The notes under the pieces: generated by a model
Database searches by the model: none
What the model was told of the DNA's origin: nothing
Seen by the model: only the letters and a program-made list of their open reading frames with translations
Shown here: one piece after another, positions 37,374 through 45,628 of the stretch
Layout of the letters: each line of letters begins with the position of its first letter
Position numbering within the stretch: the first letter of the stretch is position 1
Assembly (NCBI GenBank): GCA_039513195.1
Contig: JBCCRM010000015.1
Span: 47,681 to 111,680 of the forward strand
Length of the DNA: 64,000 nucleotides
Reading direction: 5' to 3'
Origin: Thermohalobaculum sp039513195
Lineage (GTDB): Bacteria; Pseudomonadota; Alphaproteobacteria; Rhodobacterales; Rhodobacteraceae
Translations under genes and position numbers: made by a program

Positions 37374-38003
37374 ATGCCAGCCGCCGACCTGTTGATTGCC
37401 TTCGCCCTCGCAACGCTGGTCTTCGCCTTTATGCCGGGTCCTGCAATGCTCTACACGGCGGCGCAGACCATCGCGCGCGGCAGGCGGGCGGGGTTGATGG
37501 CGGTGCTCGGCATCCATCTCGGCGGGTATGTGCATGTGATCGCAGCGGCGCTTGGGCTGTCTGTGGTCTTTCACGCCGTGCCGCTCGCCTATCTCGCGCT
37601 GAAGATTGCCGGTGCCCTCTATCTCGCCTGGCTGGGGCTTTCGCTGATCCTGCAGCGGCCTGATCCCGCCGAGATGCAGGTCACTGTCTCGAAATCTGCC
37701 GGGCGCGCCTTTGTCGAGAGCATCGCTGTGGAAGTGTTGAACCCGAAAGCGGCGCTGTTCTTTCTGGCCTTCCTACCGCAATTCATCGACCCGTCGGCTG
37801 GCCTGCCCGTCTGGGCGCAGTTCCTGATTTTGGGCGCGATGGTCAATTGCACCTTTAGCATCGCTGATCTCTTTTGCGTGGCGCTTGCGGGCGCGGTGAC
37901 CCAGACGCTTCGGCGTTCGGCCCGGGCCGCGCGGCTAATGCGACAGATCGGCGGCGGGCTCCTGGTCGGGCTCGGTGCGCATCTGGCCCTGCAACGGAGC
38001 TGA
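37374..38003 (+). CDS. LysE/RhtB family exporter
   Basis: 209-residue inner-membrane protein with about six hydrophobic segments. N-terminal FALATLVFAFMPGPAMLYTA carries the MPGPA motif of the family, and VEVLNPKAALFFLAFLPQF is conserved. Exports amino acids or derivatives; substrate unknown. ATG at 37374 starts the first membrane segment; the long upstream frame is antisense to the zinc-finger gene. Confidence 0.88.
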   Translation: MPAADLLIAFALATLVFAFMPGPAMLYTAAQTIARGRRAGLMAVLGIHLGGYVHVIAAALGLSVVFHAVPLAYLALKIAGALYLAWLGLSLILQRPDPAEMQVTVSKSAGRAFVESIAVEVLNPKAALFFLAFLPQFIDPSAGLPVWAQFLILGAMVNCTFSIADLFCVALAGAVTQTLRRSARAARLMRQIGGGLLVGLGAHLALQRS

Positions 38004-38006
38004 TCG

Positions 38007-39008
38007 ATGCCGGATGGGGAGGCGGAGCGGCAGTCCGCGTCGGGGGTCGGCCGGGCGGTGCCGGAGTCTGCGATCGAAGTCCTGGGGCTGGAGAAGACCT
38101 ATCCCGCCTCTCGCGGTGGGGCGGCGAAACGGGCGTTGAAGGGGGTCAGCCTCGCAGTGCCTGCGGGATCCATCTTCGGCCTACTCGGTCCGAACGGGGC
38201 AGGAAAGTCGACCTTCATAAACATCCTCGCCGGGCTGGTTGTGAAGAGCGCAGGCACCGTCAGGATCTGGGGCTTCGATCAGGACCGCAATCCGCGGCAG
38301 TCGCGGGCCGCTATCGGCGTGGTGCCGCAGGAGCTCAACATTGACCCTTTCTTCCGGCCGATCGATGCGCTGGAAGTTCAAGCGGGGCTCTATGCCGTGC
38401 CCAAGGCCGAGCGGCGGTCGATGGAGATCCTGCGCCGGGTCGGCCTTGCCGAGAAGGCCTTTGCCTATCCGCGCACGCTCTCCGGTGGCATGCAACGGCG
38501 GCTCTTGGTGGCGAAGGCCATGGTCCACCACCCGGCGGTGCTGGTGCTGGACGAGCCGACGGCGGGCGTGGATGTCGAGCTGCGCCGGATGCTGTGGGAC
38601 TATGTGCGGGAGCTGAATGCCGCGGGCACCACGGTGATCCTGACGACCCATTATCTCGAGGAGGCCGAGCGGCTCTGCGACCGGATTGCGATCATCGACA
38701 ATGGCGTCGTGGTGGCCTGCGACGAGACCGCGGCGCTGTTGGCTCGGCTCGACACAAAGACAGTGGTTCTGCGCCTGGCGCAGCCGCTCTCGTCAGTGCC
38801 GGATTTGGGGAGCGAGCTGACTGCGCGGTTGCGGGAGCCCAATATTCTGGCGCTCAGCTACGCGAAACGGCGGGTGTCTGCGCCGGCGGTGCTGGAAACC
38901 GTCCGCGCAGCGGGAATCGAGGTCGTCGATATCGCCACCGAGGAACCGCGGCTCGAGGAAGTCTTCCTGTCGCTCACCGGGCTATCGTCGGATGATGCGC
39001 CGTCCTAA
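38007..39008 (+). CDS. ABC transporter ATP-binding protein (drug/ABC-2 type)
   Basis: 333 residues. Walker A GPNGAGKST, Q-loop GVVPQELN, signature LSGGMQRRLLVAKAM, Walker B VLVLDEPTAGVDVE and switch His in LTTHYLEEAE, plus a C-terminal extension of the CcmA/YadG type. Starts 4 bp after the LysE gene. No ABC-2 permease gene is adjacent; downstream is a repeat. So its partner must be elsewhere or lost. Confidence 0.9.
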   Translation: MPDGEAERQSASGVGRAVPESAIEVLGLEKTYPASRGGAAKRALKGVSLAVPAGSIFGLLGPNGAGKSTFINILAGLVVKSAGTVRIWGFDQDRNPRQSRAAIGVVPQELNIDPFFRPIDALEVQAGLYAVPKAERRSMEILRRVGLAEKAFAYPRTLSGGMQRRLLVAKAMVHHPAVLVLDEPTAGVDVELRRMLWDYVRELNAAGTTVILTTHYLEEAERLCDRIAIIDNGVVVACDETAALLARLDTKTVVLRLAQPLSSVPDLGSELTARLREPNILALSYAKRRVSAPAVLETVRAAGIEVVDIATEEPRLEEVFLSLTGLSSDDAPS

Positions 39009-39014
39009 AGCGTG

Positions 39015-39244
39015 GCGCTAGCCCGGATCTCCAGGGCCGCCGCGTCTGTCGTCCGGCCCGTGGCGCGTTTTGCGCTCGCGGCGGCGTGCAGTCCTTACCG
39101 CTTGTGGGACCGCCGCCGGGCGCCTGCGGCCGCGCCACACGCACCGGTCCCGAAGCGCGCCGCGGGCGCGATGGTGCCAGGAGATCGGAGGTCGACGCGG
39201 CGCCTAGAGATAGCCCGCGCAGCGGGCGTCTCAGTCGCCATGCC
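39015..39244. repeat. GC-rich dispersed repeat, copy A
   Basis: Non-coding. Aligns in the same orientation with 42225-42445 through blocks GCCGCGTC, CCGGCCC(G/T)TGGC, TGCGCTCGCGGCG, ACCGCCGC, GCCGCGGGCGC and GACGCGGCGCC in the same order. A shorter match occurs at 63575-63720. It lies between the ABC ATPase and the sulfotransferase gene. Confidence 0.7.
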
Positions 39245-40057
39245 CTAATCTGCCAGGCGCGCGTTGATCTCCTCGGGGTCGAGCGCCGTCTTGGGACCCG
39301 TCGCATTGGGCTGGCGACGATACTTGAACACTGCGAAATCCCGACGATAGATGTCGAGCATTAGGTCATTGGCGAAATCGTCGAAGAACGCCTCGACCGG
39401 ATGCGCCTGCGCAGGGCCGACACTGTGGGATTCGTTGAAGCGCGGAACCTGCGCGCAGGCGATCCGGTGGACCGGGGCCGCCCGCTCCAGCACCGCCTCC
39501 ATCCCGGCCGCGAAGTCCTCCGACGCAAAAATGATGTCATAGCGCCCGCCGTTCCTGACCAAGGTCGATGCATGGTTGGCCATCGGCGCCCAGTGAATGT
39601 CCGGGTCGATCGGGCGGCGGTACTTGATCGTATCCCGCGCAAACAGCAAGAACCGTCGGAACGCAGCGATCTGGTCGAAATCGCCCGCCAGATCCATCGC
39701 GTAGCCGCGCGTGATCTTCGCGACCATGTCGCCCCGATACTTTTGGCCGTTTCGCTGGGTGCCACAGATTTTGTCGAAGAAAGCGGAAAGGATTCGCGTG
39801 TACGGGTTCCGCACACAGGTGAAGGTCAGCGCTTTGCCGCCCGTCGCCGCCGCGACGATCCGAGATCGGGCCGTCGCTAGGTCAGGATTGTTGTTCCACT
39901 TCCAAACTCCCGCAACGCAGTCATGCACATCGCCTTCGAAAAATCTTCCATGATCGCTGTAGTAGAGCAGTTGGCCGATGGTCGAACAGGCACATTTGGG
40001 AATCACCCGGTAGACCATGGTCCCGCTTTGATTGATCCAGGTGCCCGGGAATTCCAT
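39245..40057 (-). CDS. Sulfotransferase family 2 (carbohydrate sulfotransferase-like)
   Basis: 270 residues. The 5'-phosphosulfate loop is IPKCACST (19-26) and the 3'-phosphate site is VRNPYTRILSAF (82-93), as in PAPS-dependent carbohydrate sulfotransferases. No signal peptide, so it works in the cytosol on a donor-linked or precursor glycan. Strong GGAGGGCTCC before the ATG. Divergent from a GT14-type glycosyltransferase, 117 bp apart; together they suggest sulfated surface glycan synthesis. Confidence 0.85.
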   Translation of the reverse strand: MEFPGTWINQSGTMVYRVIPKCACSTIGQLLYYSDHGRFFEGDVHDCVAGVWKWNNNPDLATARSRIVAAATGGKALTFTCVRNPYTRILSAFFDKICGTQRNGQKYRGDMVAKITRGYAMDLAGDFDQIAAFRRFLLFARDTIKYRRPIDPDIHWAPMANHASTLVRNGGRYDIIFASEDFAAGMEAVLERAAPVHRIACAQVPRFNESHSVGPAQAHPVEAFFDDFANDLMLDIYRRDFAVFKYRRQPNATGPKTALDPEEINARLAD

Positions 40058-40174
40058 TGTGGAGCCCTCCGATCGATCGACGTGCCCGCCGCCGCCGATC
40101 TGCTTCTCTTGTGGCGCCCAAGCAGCCCTAACCCCGCAGCCTTTGCCATTCGCTTAAACAGGGGGTCATAGTCG

Positions 40175-41743
40175 GTGGCGCGGATCGCCTTTCTGCTTCT
40201 GGCGCATCGCGACCCAGCGGCGGTCGCCGCGCATGCGAAAGCGCTGACCGCGCACGGAGATGGCGTGGTAATCCACTACGATCTCCGCTCGCCGCAGTCG
40301 GAATTCACCCAGCTCCAGTGCTTGCTCGAGAGCGTCGATCGGGTGGCCTTCGCGCGCCGCATCCGCTGCGGCTGGGGGTCCTGGTCGTTGGTCCAGGCAA
40401 GCCTCGCCATGATTGCTGCAGTAGAGGCGGCCGGTTGGGCGCCGACCCACTTCTATCTCCTCTCAGGTGATTGCTTCCCCACCAAGACCCGGCGCTACAT
40501 CGACGACTGTCTGGCGCAGGAGCCGTCGGTGGACCGGATCGAGGCTGTGGACTTCTTCACTGCCGGATGGATTCGAACCGGTTTGAAGGAGGAGCGTGTC
40601 CTCTACCGCCATCCGTTCAACGAGCGACGGCAGCCTTGGCTCTTCTATCGGTTTCTGGCGCTGCAGCGGAGCCTCGGTCTCAAGCGCCGGCCGCCGAAGG
40701 GGCTGGCCTTGCGGATCGGCTCCCAGTGGTGGCTGCTTCGGGCGGAGACCGTGCGCAAGGTGGTGGCGTTCCTGCGGGATCGGCCGGACGTGCGGCGGTT
40801 CTTTCAAACCGCATGGATCCCAGACGAGATCGCCTTTCAGACGATCGTCGCCCATCTCGTTCCGGCGCGCGAGATTTCGGTACCTCCGACCCATGCCTTG
40901 CTGTCGGACTACGGCATGCCTGTGCAGTTCTACGCGGACCATCGGGACTACCTCCGCACGCAGCCGCAGTTCTTCGCGCGCAAGATCTCGCCCGAGGCAC
41001 AGGCTCTCAGAGCCGATCTGCTGACCGTCTTCACCAAGGGCACCGCGGACCCGGTCTCTGGTGGCCCCGGAACGGCCCTCTATCAGCACCTTGCCGGTTA
41101 CGGTCGCATCGGGTCTCGCTATGCAGAACGGTTCTGGCTTCGTGCGATAGAGCCGGCCAGAAACGGCGATATCCGCATCATTGTGGCCGTCGATCGTGCG
41201 CTCGCCCTGGCGGCAGAGGCAGAGATTGCGCGCTTCGGACGGCTCAAACCGCTCGGCCACTTGTTCGACAGCGACTCATCTGTCGCGCTAGACCTCGGCA
41301 ATCTTGAGACCGGTCGCCACAAGCGGGGCCTCCATCGACGGGCCTTTCTCAACCTCATTGTTCAGGCATTGGATGGCGAGCCAGCTTTGCTGTGCGTCGA
41401 TGCGCGTCAACGCCACGTGATCGCCGATCTAACCGGCGCTGCTGAGCATGTCCGTTTGCTGGTTTTGGAACGGCCTTGCGACGCCGCGCGGCTCGAGGCG
41501 GAGGCGTGCGGACAAGGCCTGCTCGGCGCCGGCAGCGGTCCGGCGGAGCGTCGCGCGGTCTTGGCGGCTGCGGGCCGCTCGGCTGGGGACGCATTGGCGG
41601 CGATCGGATGCGCGCATCGGTCCGTCACACATCGTTTCGCGAGGGGTCGGAGCGCCGGCGCCAATCGCCGGGATCTGCAAGAGTTTCTCCAGTGCGGTGC
41701 CGAAGACGCAGCAGAGCTTGCCCGGGCGCTCGACCGGCTGTGA
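40175..41743 (+). CDS. GT14-type glycosyltransferase with DUF5928-like C-terminus
   Basis: 522 residues, GTG start after CAGGGGGTC. N-terminal core-2/I-branching (GT14) glycosyltransferase: MARIAFLLLAHRDPAAVAAH, THFYLLSGDCFPTKT and SQWWLLRAETVRKV. The C-terminal 230 residues are Ala/Arg-rich, resembling the DUF5928 region found in such proteins. GT14 enzymes add xylose or N-acetylglucosamine to glycans. Acceptor unknown; divergent sulfotransferase supports a sulfated polysaccharide. Confidence 0.82.
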   Translation: MARIAFLLLAHRDPAAVAAHAKALTAHGDGVVIHYDLRSPQSEFTQLQCLLESVDRVAFARRIRCGWGSWSLVQASLAMIAAVEAAGWAPTHFYLLSGDCFPTKTRRYIDDCLAQEPSVDRIEAVDFFTAGWIRTGLKEERVLYRHPFNERRQPWLFYRFLALQRSLGLKRRPPKGLALRIGSQWWLLRAETVRKVVAFLRDRPDVRRFFQTAWIPDEIAFQTIVAHLVPAREISVPPTHALLSDYGMPVQFYADHRDYLRTQPQFFARKISPEAQALRADLLTVFTKGTADPVSGGPGTALYQHLAGYGRIGSRYAERFWLRAIEPARNGDIRIIVAVDRALALAAEAEIARFGRLKPLGHLFDSDSSVALDLGNLETGRHKRGLHRRAFLNLIVQALDGEPALLCVDARQRHVIADLTGAAEHVRLLVLERPCDAARLEAEACGQGLLGAGSGPAERRAVLAAAGRSAGDALAAIGCAHRSVTHRFARGRSAGANRRDLQEFLQCGAEDAAELARALDRL

Positions 41744-41817
41744 GCAGCGGTTGCGTTTCCTCGCGGCTCCCCGCAGAGTTCCCGGTGAGGCGCCCCACGA
41801 TCTCCCCGGAGCATGCC

Positions 41818-42207
41818 ATGACCGACTATGATGACCAGAACATCTTCGCAAAGATCCTGCGGGGCGAGATCCCCTGTACGAAAGTTCACGAGACCGAAAT
41901 GAGCCTCGCTTTCAACGACATTGCCCCGAAGGCGCCGGTGCATGTGCTGGTCATTCCGAAGGGCGCCTATGTCGATGCGGCCGATTTCGGTGCTCGCGCG
42001 AGCGCGGGCGAGATCGCGGATTTTTGGCGAGCGCTGGCGGAGGTTGCCGGTCTGGTGGGTGCTTCCGCTGCGGCCGGGGGTCCCGGCTTTCGGGTGATTT
42101 CGAATGCTGGACATGATGGTGTGCAGGAAGTGCCGCACTTTCACATGCATCTCCTTGCGGGCCGGATGCTCGGCCGGATCGTGCCGAAGGCTCCGGACGA
42201 GGGATGA
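41818..42207 (+). CDS. HIT family hydrolase
   Basis: 129 residues. Histidine triad HFHMHLLAG near the C-terminus and N-terminal NIFAKILRGEIPCTKVHETE match the HINT/Hit purine nucleotide hydrolases. ATG at 41818 begins just before the conserved domain. Housekeeping phosphoramidase-type role by family. About 75 bp after the glycosyltransferase; unclear if co-transcribed. Confidence 0.93.
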   Translation: MTDYDDQNIFAKILRGEIPCTKVHETEMSLAFNDIAPKAPVHVLVIPKGAYVDAADFGARASAGEIADFWRALAEVAGLVGASAAAGGPGFRVISNAGHDGVQEVPHFHMHLLAGRMLGRIVPKAPDEG

Positions 42208-42224
42208 TCTTCGTACTATGGGAC

Positions 42225-42445
42225 GTCGCTGCGGTTTCCCGGGCGCCGCGTCCGGCACCCGGCCCTTGGCATGGCTGCGCTCGCGGCGCGCTTCGGCATC
42301 GGCGCTGGTGGCACCGCCGCAAGGGGCGCTCCGCGGCCGTTCCACCGGCGGAAACCTCAACAGATCGCCGCGGGCGCCCCGCGGTCCACGAGCCGGGAGG
42401 ATGACGCGGCGCCATCACGGCCGGGCGCAGCCCGGTCGGAACCCA
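42225..42445. repeat. GC-rich dispersed repeat, copy B
   Basis: Direct copy of the element at 39015-39244 (see that entry for the shared blocks). Together they bracket the sulfotransferase, glycosyltransferase and HIT genes. Ends just before the stop codon of the leftward HAD gene. Confidence 0.7.
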
Positions 42446-42453
42446 TGGATGGG

Positions 42454-43164
42454 TTATCGATGGCGAATCTGTCCAGCCAGATCGGTGATGTCCGCGGCAA
42501 CAAGATCCCAGTCCTCGGTTGGATCGAGATCGGTGCTCTGCCCGGAACCGTGTTCTCGCCTGCGCGGAACAAAAGCCGTGCGAAGCCCAACAGCCCGCGC
42601 CGCGGCTAGATCGGCGTTGTGGGCGGCAACCATCAAAACCTGATTTGGCATCAGACCCAACGCGGCGGTGCTGGCGCGATAGACCTCTGGCTGCGGTTTA
42701 TAGGCCTCCGCGATGTCCGCGCCTAAAATGCAATCCCAAGGCAGCCCCGCGAACCGCGCCAGTCGGGTCATCAGGGCGATCGACCCGTTGGAGCAAGGCG
42801 CCACCGGACAATACCGCGCGATGGCCGAAATGCCCGGGACGCTGTCTTGCCAGGCTGGCAAACGTCCCCAGGCCTGGTTGAGCGCATCCCGCTCCGTCGA
42901 GTCGAAGGCGTCGCAGAGATTGCAGGCTGCCAAGGCGCGGTCCAGGTTCTCCCGATGCAGCCGGTCGAGCGCCACATAGCCGCGGTTGCCGCTACGCACC
43001 TGCTCCATGCCCGGCTGATACTCCGCCCGCCATGCATCGGCAAAGGCCTCTGGCGGATGGGCGATGCCCTTCGCGTCAAAGAGCGGCGCGACGGCGCCGG
43101 CGATCCCGCGGCGCCAATCCACCACTGTCCCGAAGACATCGAAGATCGCCGCGCGGATTGCCAA
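42454..43164 (-). CDS. HAD family hydrolase, haloacid dehalogenase type II-like
   Basis: 236 residues from TTG 43164. The nucleophile Asp is in AAIFDVFGTVVDWR, followed by the type II features SNGSIALM, ADIAEAYKPQPEVY and VAAHNADLAAA. The TTG is supported by an AGGAGG Shine-Dalgarno five bases upstream, placed within the end of the GNAT gene whose stop codon is two bases before. 2-haloacid dehalogenation is possible but many such proteins act on other substrates. The third Asp motif reads AHNADL (normally AHxxDL). Confidence 0.85.
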   Translation of the reverse strand: MAIRAAIFDVFGTVVDWRRGIAGAVAPLFDAKGIAHPPEAFADAWRAEYQPGMEQVRSGNRGYVALDRLHRENLDRALAACNLCDAFDSTERDALNQAWGRLPAWQDSVPGISAIARYCPVAPCSNGSIALMTRLARFAGLPWDCILGADIAEAYKPQPEVYRASTAALGLMPNQVLMVAAHNADLAAARAVGLRTAFVPRRREHGSGQSTDLDPTEDWDLVAADITDLAGQIRHR

Positions 43165-43165
43165 A

Positions 43166-43678
43166 TCAGCCTCCTCTTTCGCCGCCCCGATCTTCGCGGG
43201 GGGGCGCCAACGCGGTCTCGCCCGGGTCGAGCGACTTGGCCAAATAGACCCGGTCGAACCCGTCCTCGCAGCGTCGGTCAGTTTCAAGGAAGCCAAGGCG
43301 GCGATAGAACCGCTGGCTCTCGGTCATGACCTCATTCGTATAGAGTGCGATCCGTTGCAGGCCGGCGGCCCGCGCGGCATGCTCTGCATCTGCCAACAGG
43401 CACCGGCCGATCCCGTGCCCCTGCCATTTCGGATGTACGGCGATGTTCTCGATGAACATCGCGCCGGCCTTGGGGAAGCGCAACGCATAACCCGCCAAGC
43501 CCTCGTCGATCAGGGCGATCCGGACGTGGCAGGCAGCGATCGGCGCTTCAAAATCCTGCAGCATCGGTGCCGGCGCCCGCCCGAGCCGCGGCAGGTAGAT
43601 CGCATAGGCGGCCCGAGCGATGGCTTCGATCGCCGCCCGGTCCGTCGTCCCGGCCTCACGCAGGACAGGGTCGGTCAT
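43166..43678 (-). CDS. GNAT family N-acetyltransferase
   Basis: 170 residues with the acetyl-CoA loop HPKWQGHGIGRCLL and later LYTNEVMTESQRFYRRLGF. The ATG overlaps the aroC stop (ATGA) and the HAD start codon is two bases beyond its stop, so aroC-GNAT-HAD are one transcript. Acceptor not predictable. Confidence 0.88.
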   Translation of the reverse strand: MTDPVLREAGTTDRAAIEAIARAAYAIYLPRLGRAPAPMLQDFEAPIAACHVRIALIDEGLAGYALRFPKAGAMFIENIAVHPKWQGHGIGRCLLADAEHAARAAGLQRIALYTNEVMTESQRFYRRLGFLETDRRCEDGFDRVYLAKSLDPGETALAPPREDRGGERGG

Positions 43679-44763
43679 CCACGACCGCCGGTTTGACCTC
43701 GATCGAGCAAAAGGTGATCCAGCAAGACGCAGGCCATCATCGCCTCGCCGACCGGGACCGCGCGAATGCCGACACAGGGGTCGTGCCGGCCCTTGGTGAC
43801 GATCTCGGTCTCGGCGCCATGGCGATCGATGGTGGCTCGGGGTGTCAGGATCGAGGAGGTGGGCTTCACCGCGAAACGGACGACGACATCCTGACCGGTC
43901 GAGATACCGCCCAAGATGCCGCCTGCCTGGTTCGATCGAAACTGTGGCCGGTTCTCCTCCATGCGCATCTCATCGGCGTTTTCGGTGCCGGTGAGGGCGG
44001 CCGCTGCCATGCCGGCACCGATTTCGACCCCTTTGACGGCATTGATCGACATCATCGACGCGGCCAGGTCCGCATCGAGCTTGCCGTAGACCGGTGCTCC
44101 CAACCCCGCGGGAACGCCCCGTGCCGTGACCTCGATCACGGCGCCGACGGAATTGCCGTCCTTCCTGATCGCATCGAGGTAGTCCGCCCAATCGGCGGCG
44201 GCCTGGGGGTCGGGCGTCCAAAACGGATTGCGCTCGATCTCTTCCCAGTCCCAGCGGGACCGGTCGATCTGATGCGGGCCCATCTGTACCAATGCACCGG
44301 TCACCGTTAGCCGAGGGCAGAGTGCCGCGAGGGCGGCGCGGGCAATACCGCCGGCTGCAACCCGGGCTGCCGTTTCACGGGCAGACGCCCGCCCGCCGCC
44401 GCGATAATCGCGGATGCCGTATTTTGTCCAGTAGGTGAAGTCCGCATGGCCGGGGCGGAAGGTGTCGGCGATGGCGGAATAGTCCTTCGAGCGTTGGTCG
44501 GTGTTGCGGATCGCAAGCTGGATCGGGGTTCCCGTGGTCTGCCCTTCGAAGGTGCCGGATAGGATCTCGACCGTATCCGGCTCTCGCCGCTGGGTGGTGA
44601 AGCGGTTTTGGCCGGGTTTGCGCCGGTCGAGCCAGTGTTGGATGCTCGCCGGGTCGAGAGAAACGCCGGGTGGACAGCCATCGACCGTTGCCCCGAGCGC
44701 CGGCCCGTGGCTTTCGCCCCAGGTGGTCACGCGAAAGAGATGGCCGAAGCTGTTGAGCGACAT
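43675..44763 (-). CDS. aroC: Chorismate synthase
   Basis: Last step of the shikimate pathway, FMN-dependent. 362 residues from ATG 44763 (MSLNSFGHLFRVTTWGESHG). Three family signatures are present: GESHGPALGATVDGCPPG, the GRASARETAARVAAG motif and the C-terminal HDPCVGIRAVPVGEAM. The upstream open frame is not homologous. Confidence 0.97.
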   Translation of the reverse strand: MSLNSFGHLFRVTTWGESHGPALGATVDGCPPGVSLDPASIQHWLDRRKPGQNRFTTQRREPDTVEILSGTFEGQTTGTPIQLAIRNTDQRSKDYSAIADTFRPGHADFTYWTKYGIRDYRGGGRASARETAARVAAGGIARAALAALCPRLTVTGALVQMGPHQIDRSRWDWEEIERNPFWTPDPQAAADWADYLDAIRKDGNSVGAVIEVTARGVPAGLGAPVYGKLDADLAASMMSINAVKGVEIGAGMAAAALTGTENADEMRMEENRPQFRSNQAGGILGGISTGQDVVVRFAVKPTSSILTPRATIDRHGAETEIVTKGRHDPCVGIRAVPVGEAMMACVLLDHLLLDRGQTGGRG

Positions 44764-44800
44764 CGTGGCACCGTTTGAGCTTGCTAAGGGGGTTTGCGTC

Positions 44801-44835
44801 CCCCTCCCTAACCCTCCCACGTGAAGGGGGAGGGG
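44801..44835. repeat. Hairpin CCCCTCCC / GGGAGGGG
   Basis: Eight-base stem (44801-44808 with 44828-44835) and 19-nt loop in the leader of aroC. Similar composition to the 6922-6951 hairpin, suggesting a dispersed element. Confidence 0.5.
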
Positions 44836-45073
44836 ATGCGCGTGGCTAGCGCGTTTCCTCGGGCGAGGGAAGGGGCGCCTTTTGCGGTGGCTGGCGCTGT
44901 TCACGTCGCCCCGACTCCGACCGGCGGAGATCGGCCATCTCTACCTTTCGGGCCCAAAGCGACGGCAGAACGCAGGACACTCTCGGCGGTCGAGCTTTGG
45001 GGCCGGTGGTTTTTTCCGGGAGCGCAGACAACGCGTCGGCAAAGGTTGCGAGCGCGCTGCTCCCCTTCGCGCC
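44836..45073. other. Non-coding gap between aroC and the DUF2161 relic
   Basis: I see no convincing gene. Frames are GC-skew artefacts and lack recognisable motifs. Confidence 0.5.
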
Positions 45074-45541
45074 TTAGCGGAAGATGCCGCGTTCAACCCG
45101 TTCGAACGAGACATACATATTGCGGTGGAGGAGGAGCGCCGGTTTCGGTGGCCACGGCCTTGGCCTTGATCGACCCATGGGTTGCGAGATGGCGCGCGCA
45201 GCGCCAGCGCGTCCTGGAGATAGGCGGTCGTCCTGGAGCCTCGTCCGCACGGTCATCATGCCGAGACCGACCTTGCGGCCAACCCCGGAATCTCGGTCTG
45301 CTGGGTGCTATGCCCCCGGCTCGGTAGTGATGGGACAGCAAACAGACCGCATCGGTTTTGCCTTGCCGCGCGACGCCTTGGAGGATCAGCGAGAGCTAAA
45401 TGGCAGTCTCCCGTTCGGTGATCACCGACGGCGCCTCACCGGGGACCGCGAGGATGTCGCGGCCACCTATCTCCCCCTTCACTTCGTATCCCTGGTCCGA
45501 GAGGCAAGCGTCCGCCAGCTCACAAAGATCGCCTTGCGCAT
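45074..45541 (-). pseudogene. DUF2161 (PD-(D/E)XK-like) gene, degenerate
   Basis: Reading leftwards from 45541, frame 1 gives LADACLSDQGYEVKGEIGGR and, after an in-frame TAG, LSLILQGVARQGKTDAV. Another frame gives RCARHLATHGSIKAKAVATE and a third gives NMYVSFERVERGIFR then a stop at 45074. These are consecutive conserved parts of DUF2161 proteins (QGYxVKGEIG, LxLVLQGVxRQxxTDAV, RCAxxLAxHGPxKA, NxYGWFERVERGxY). Middle sequence is lost. So this is a relic of an intact gene, located after petC. ATG 45541 region is only approximate. Confidence 0.75.
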
Positions 45542-45565
45542 CACGCGATCGTTGCCCCGGCCGCA

Positions 45566-45602
45566 GCAAAAAGGAAAGGCCCCACCTTTTGGGGCAGGGC
45601 CT
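45566..45602 (-). terminator. Terminator of the petABC operon
   Basis: On the leftward strand AGGCCC...GGGCCT pairs with an A-rich loop, then TTTCCTTTTT. It begins 27 bp after the petC stop codon, so it is a good Rho-independent terminator. Confidence 0.75.
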
Positions 45603-45628
45603 GCACCGGCTGAGCGTTTAGGCACCCG

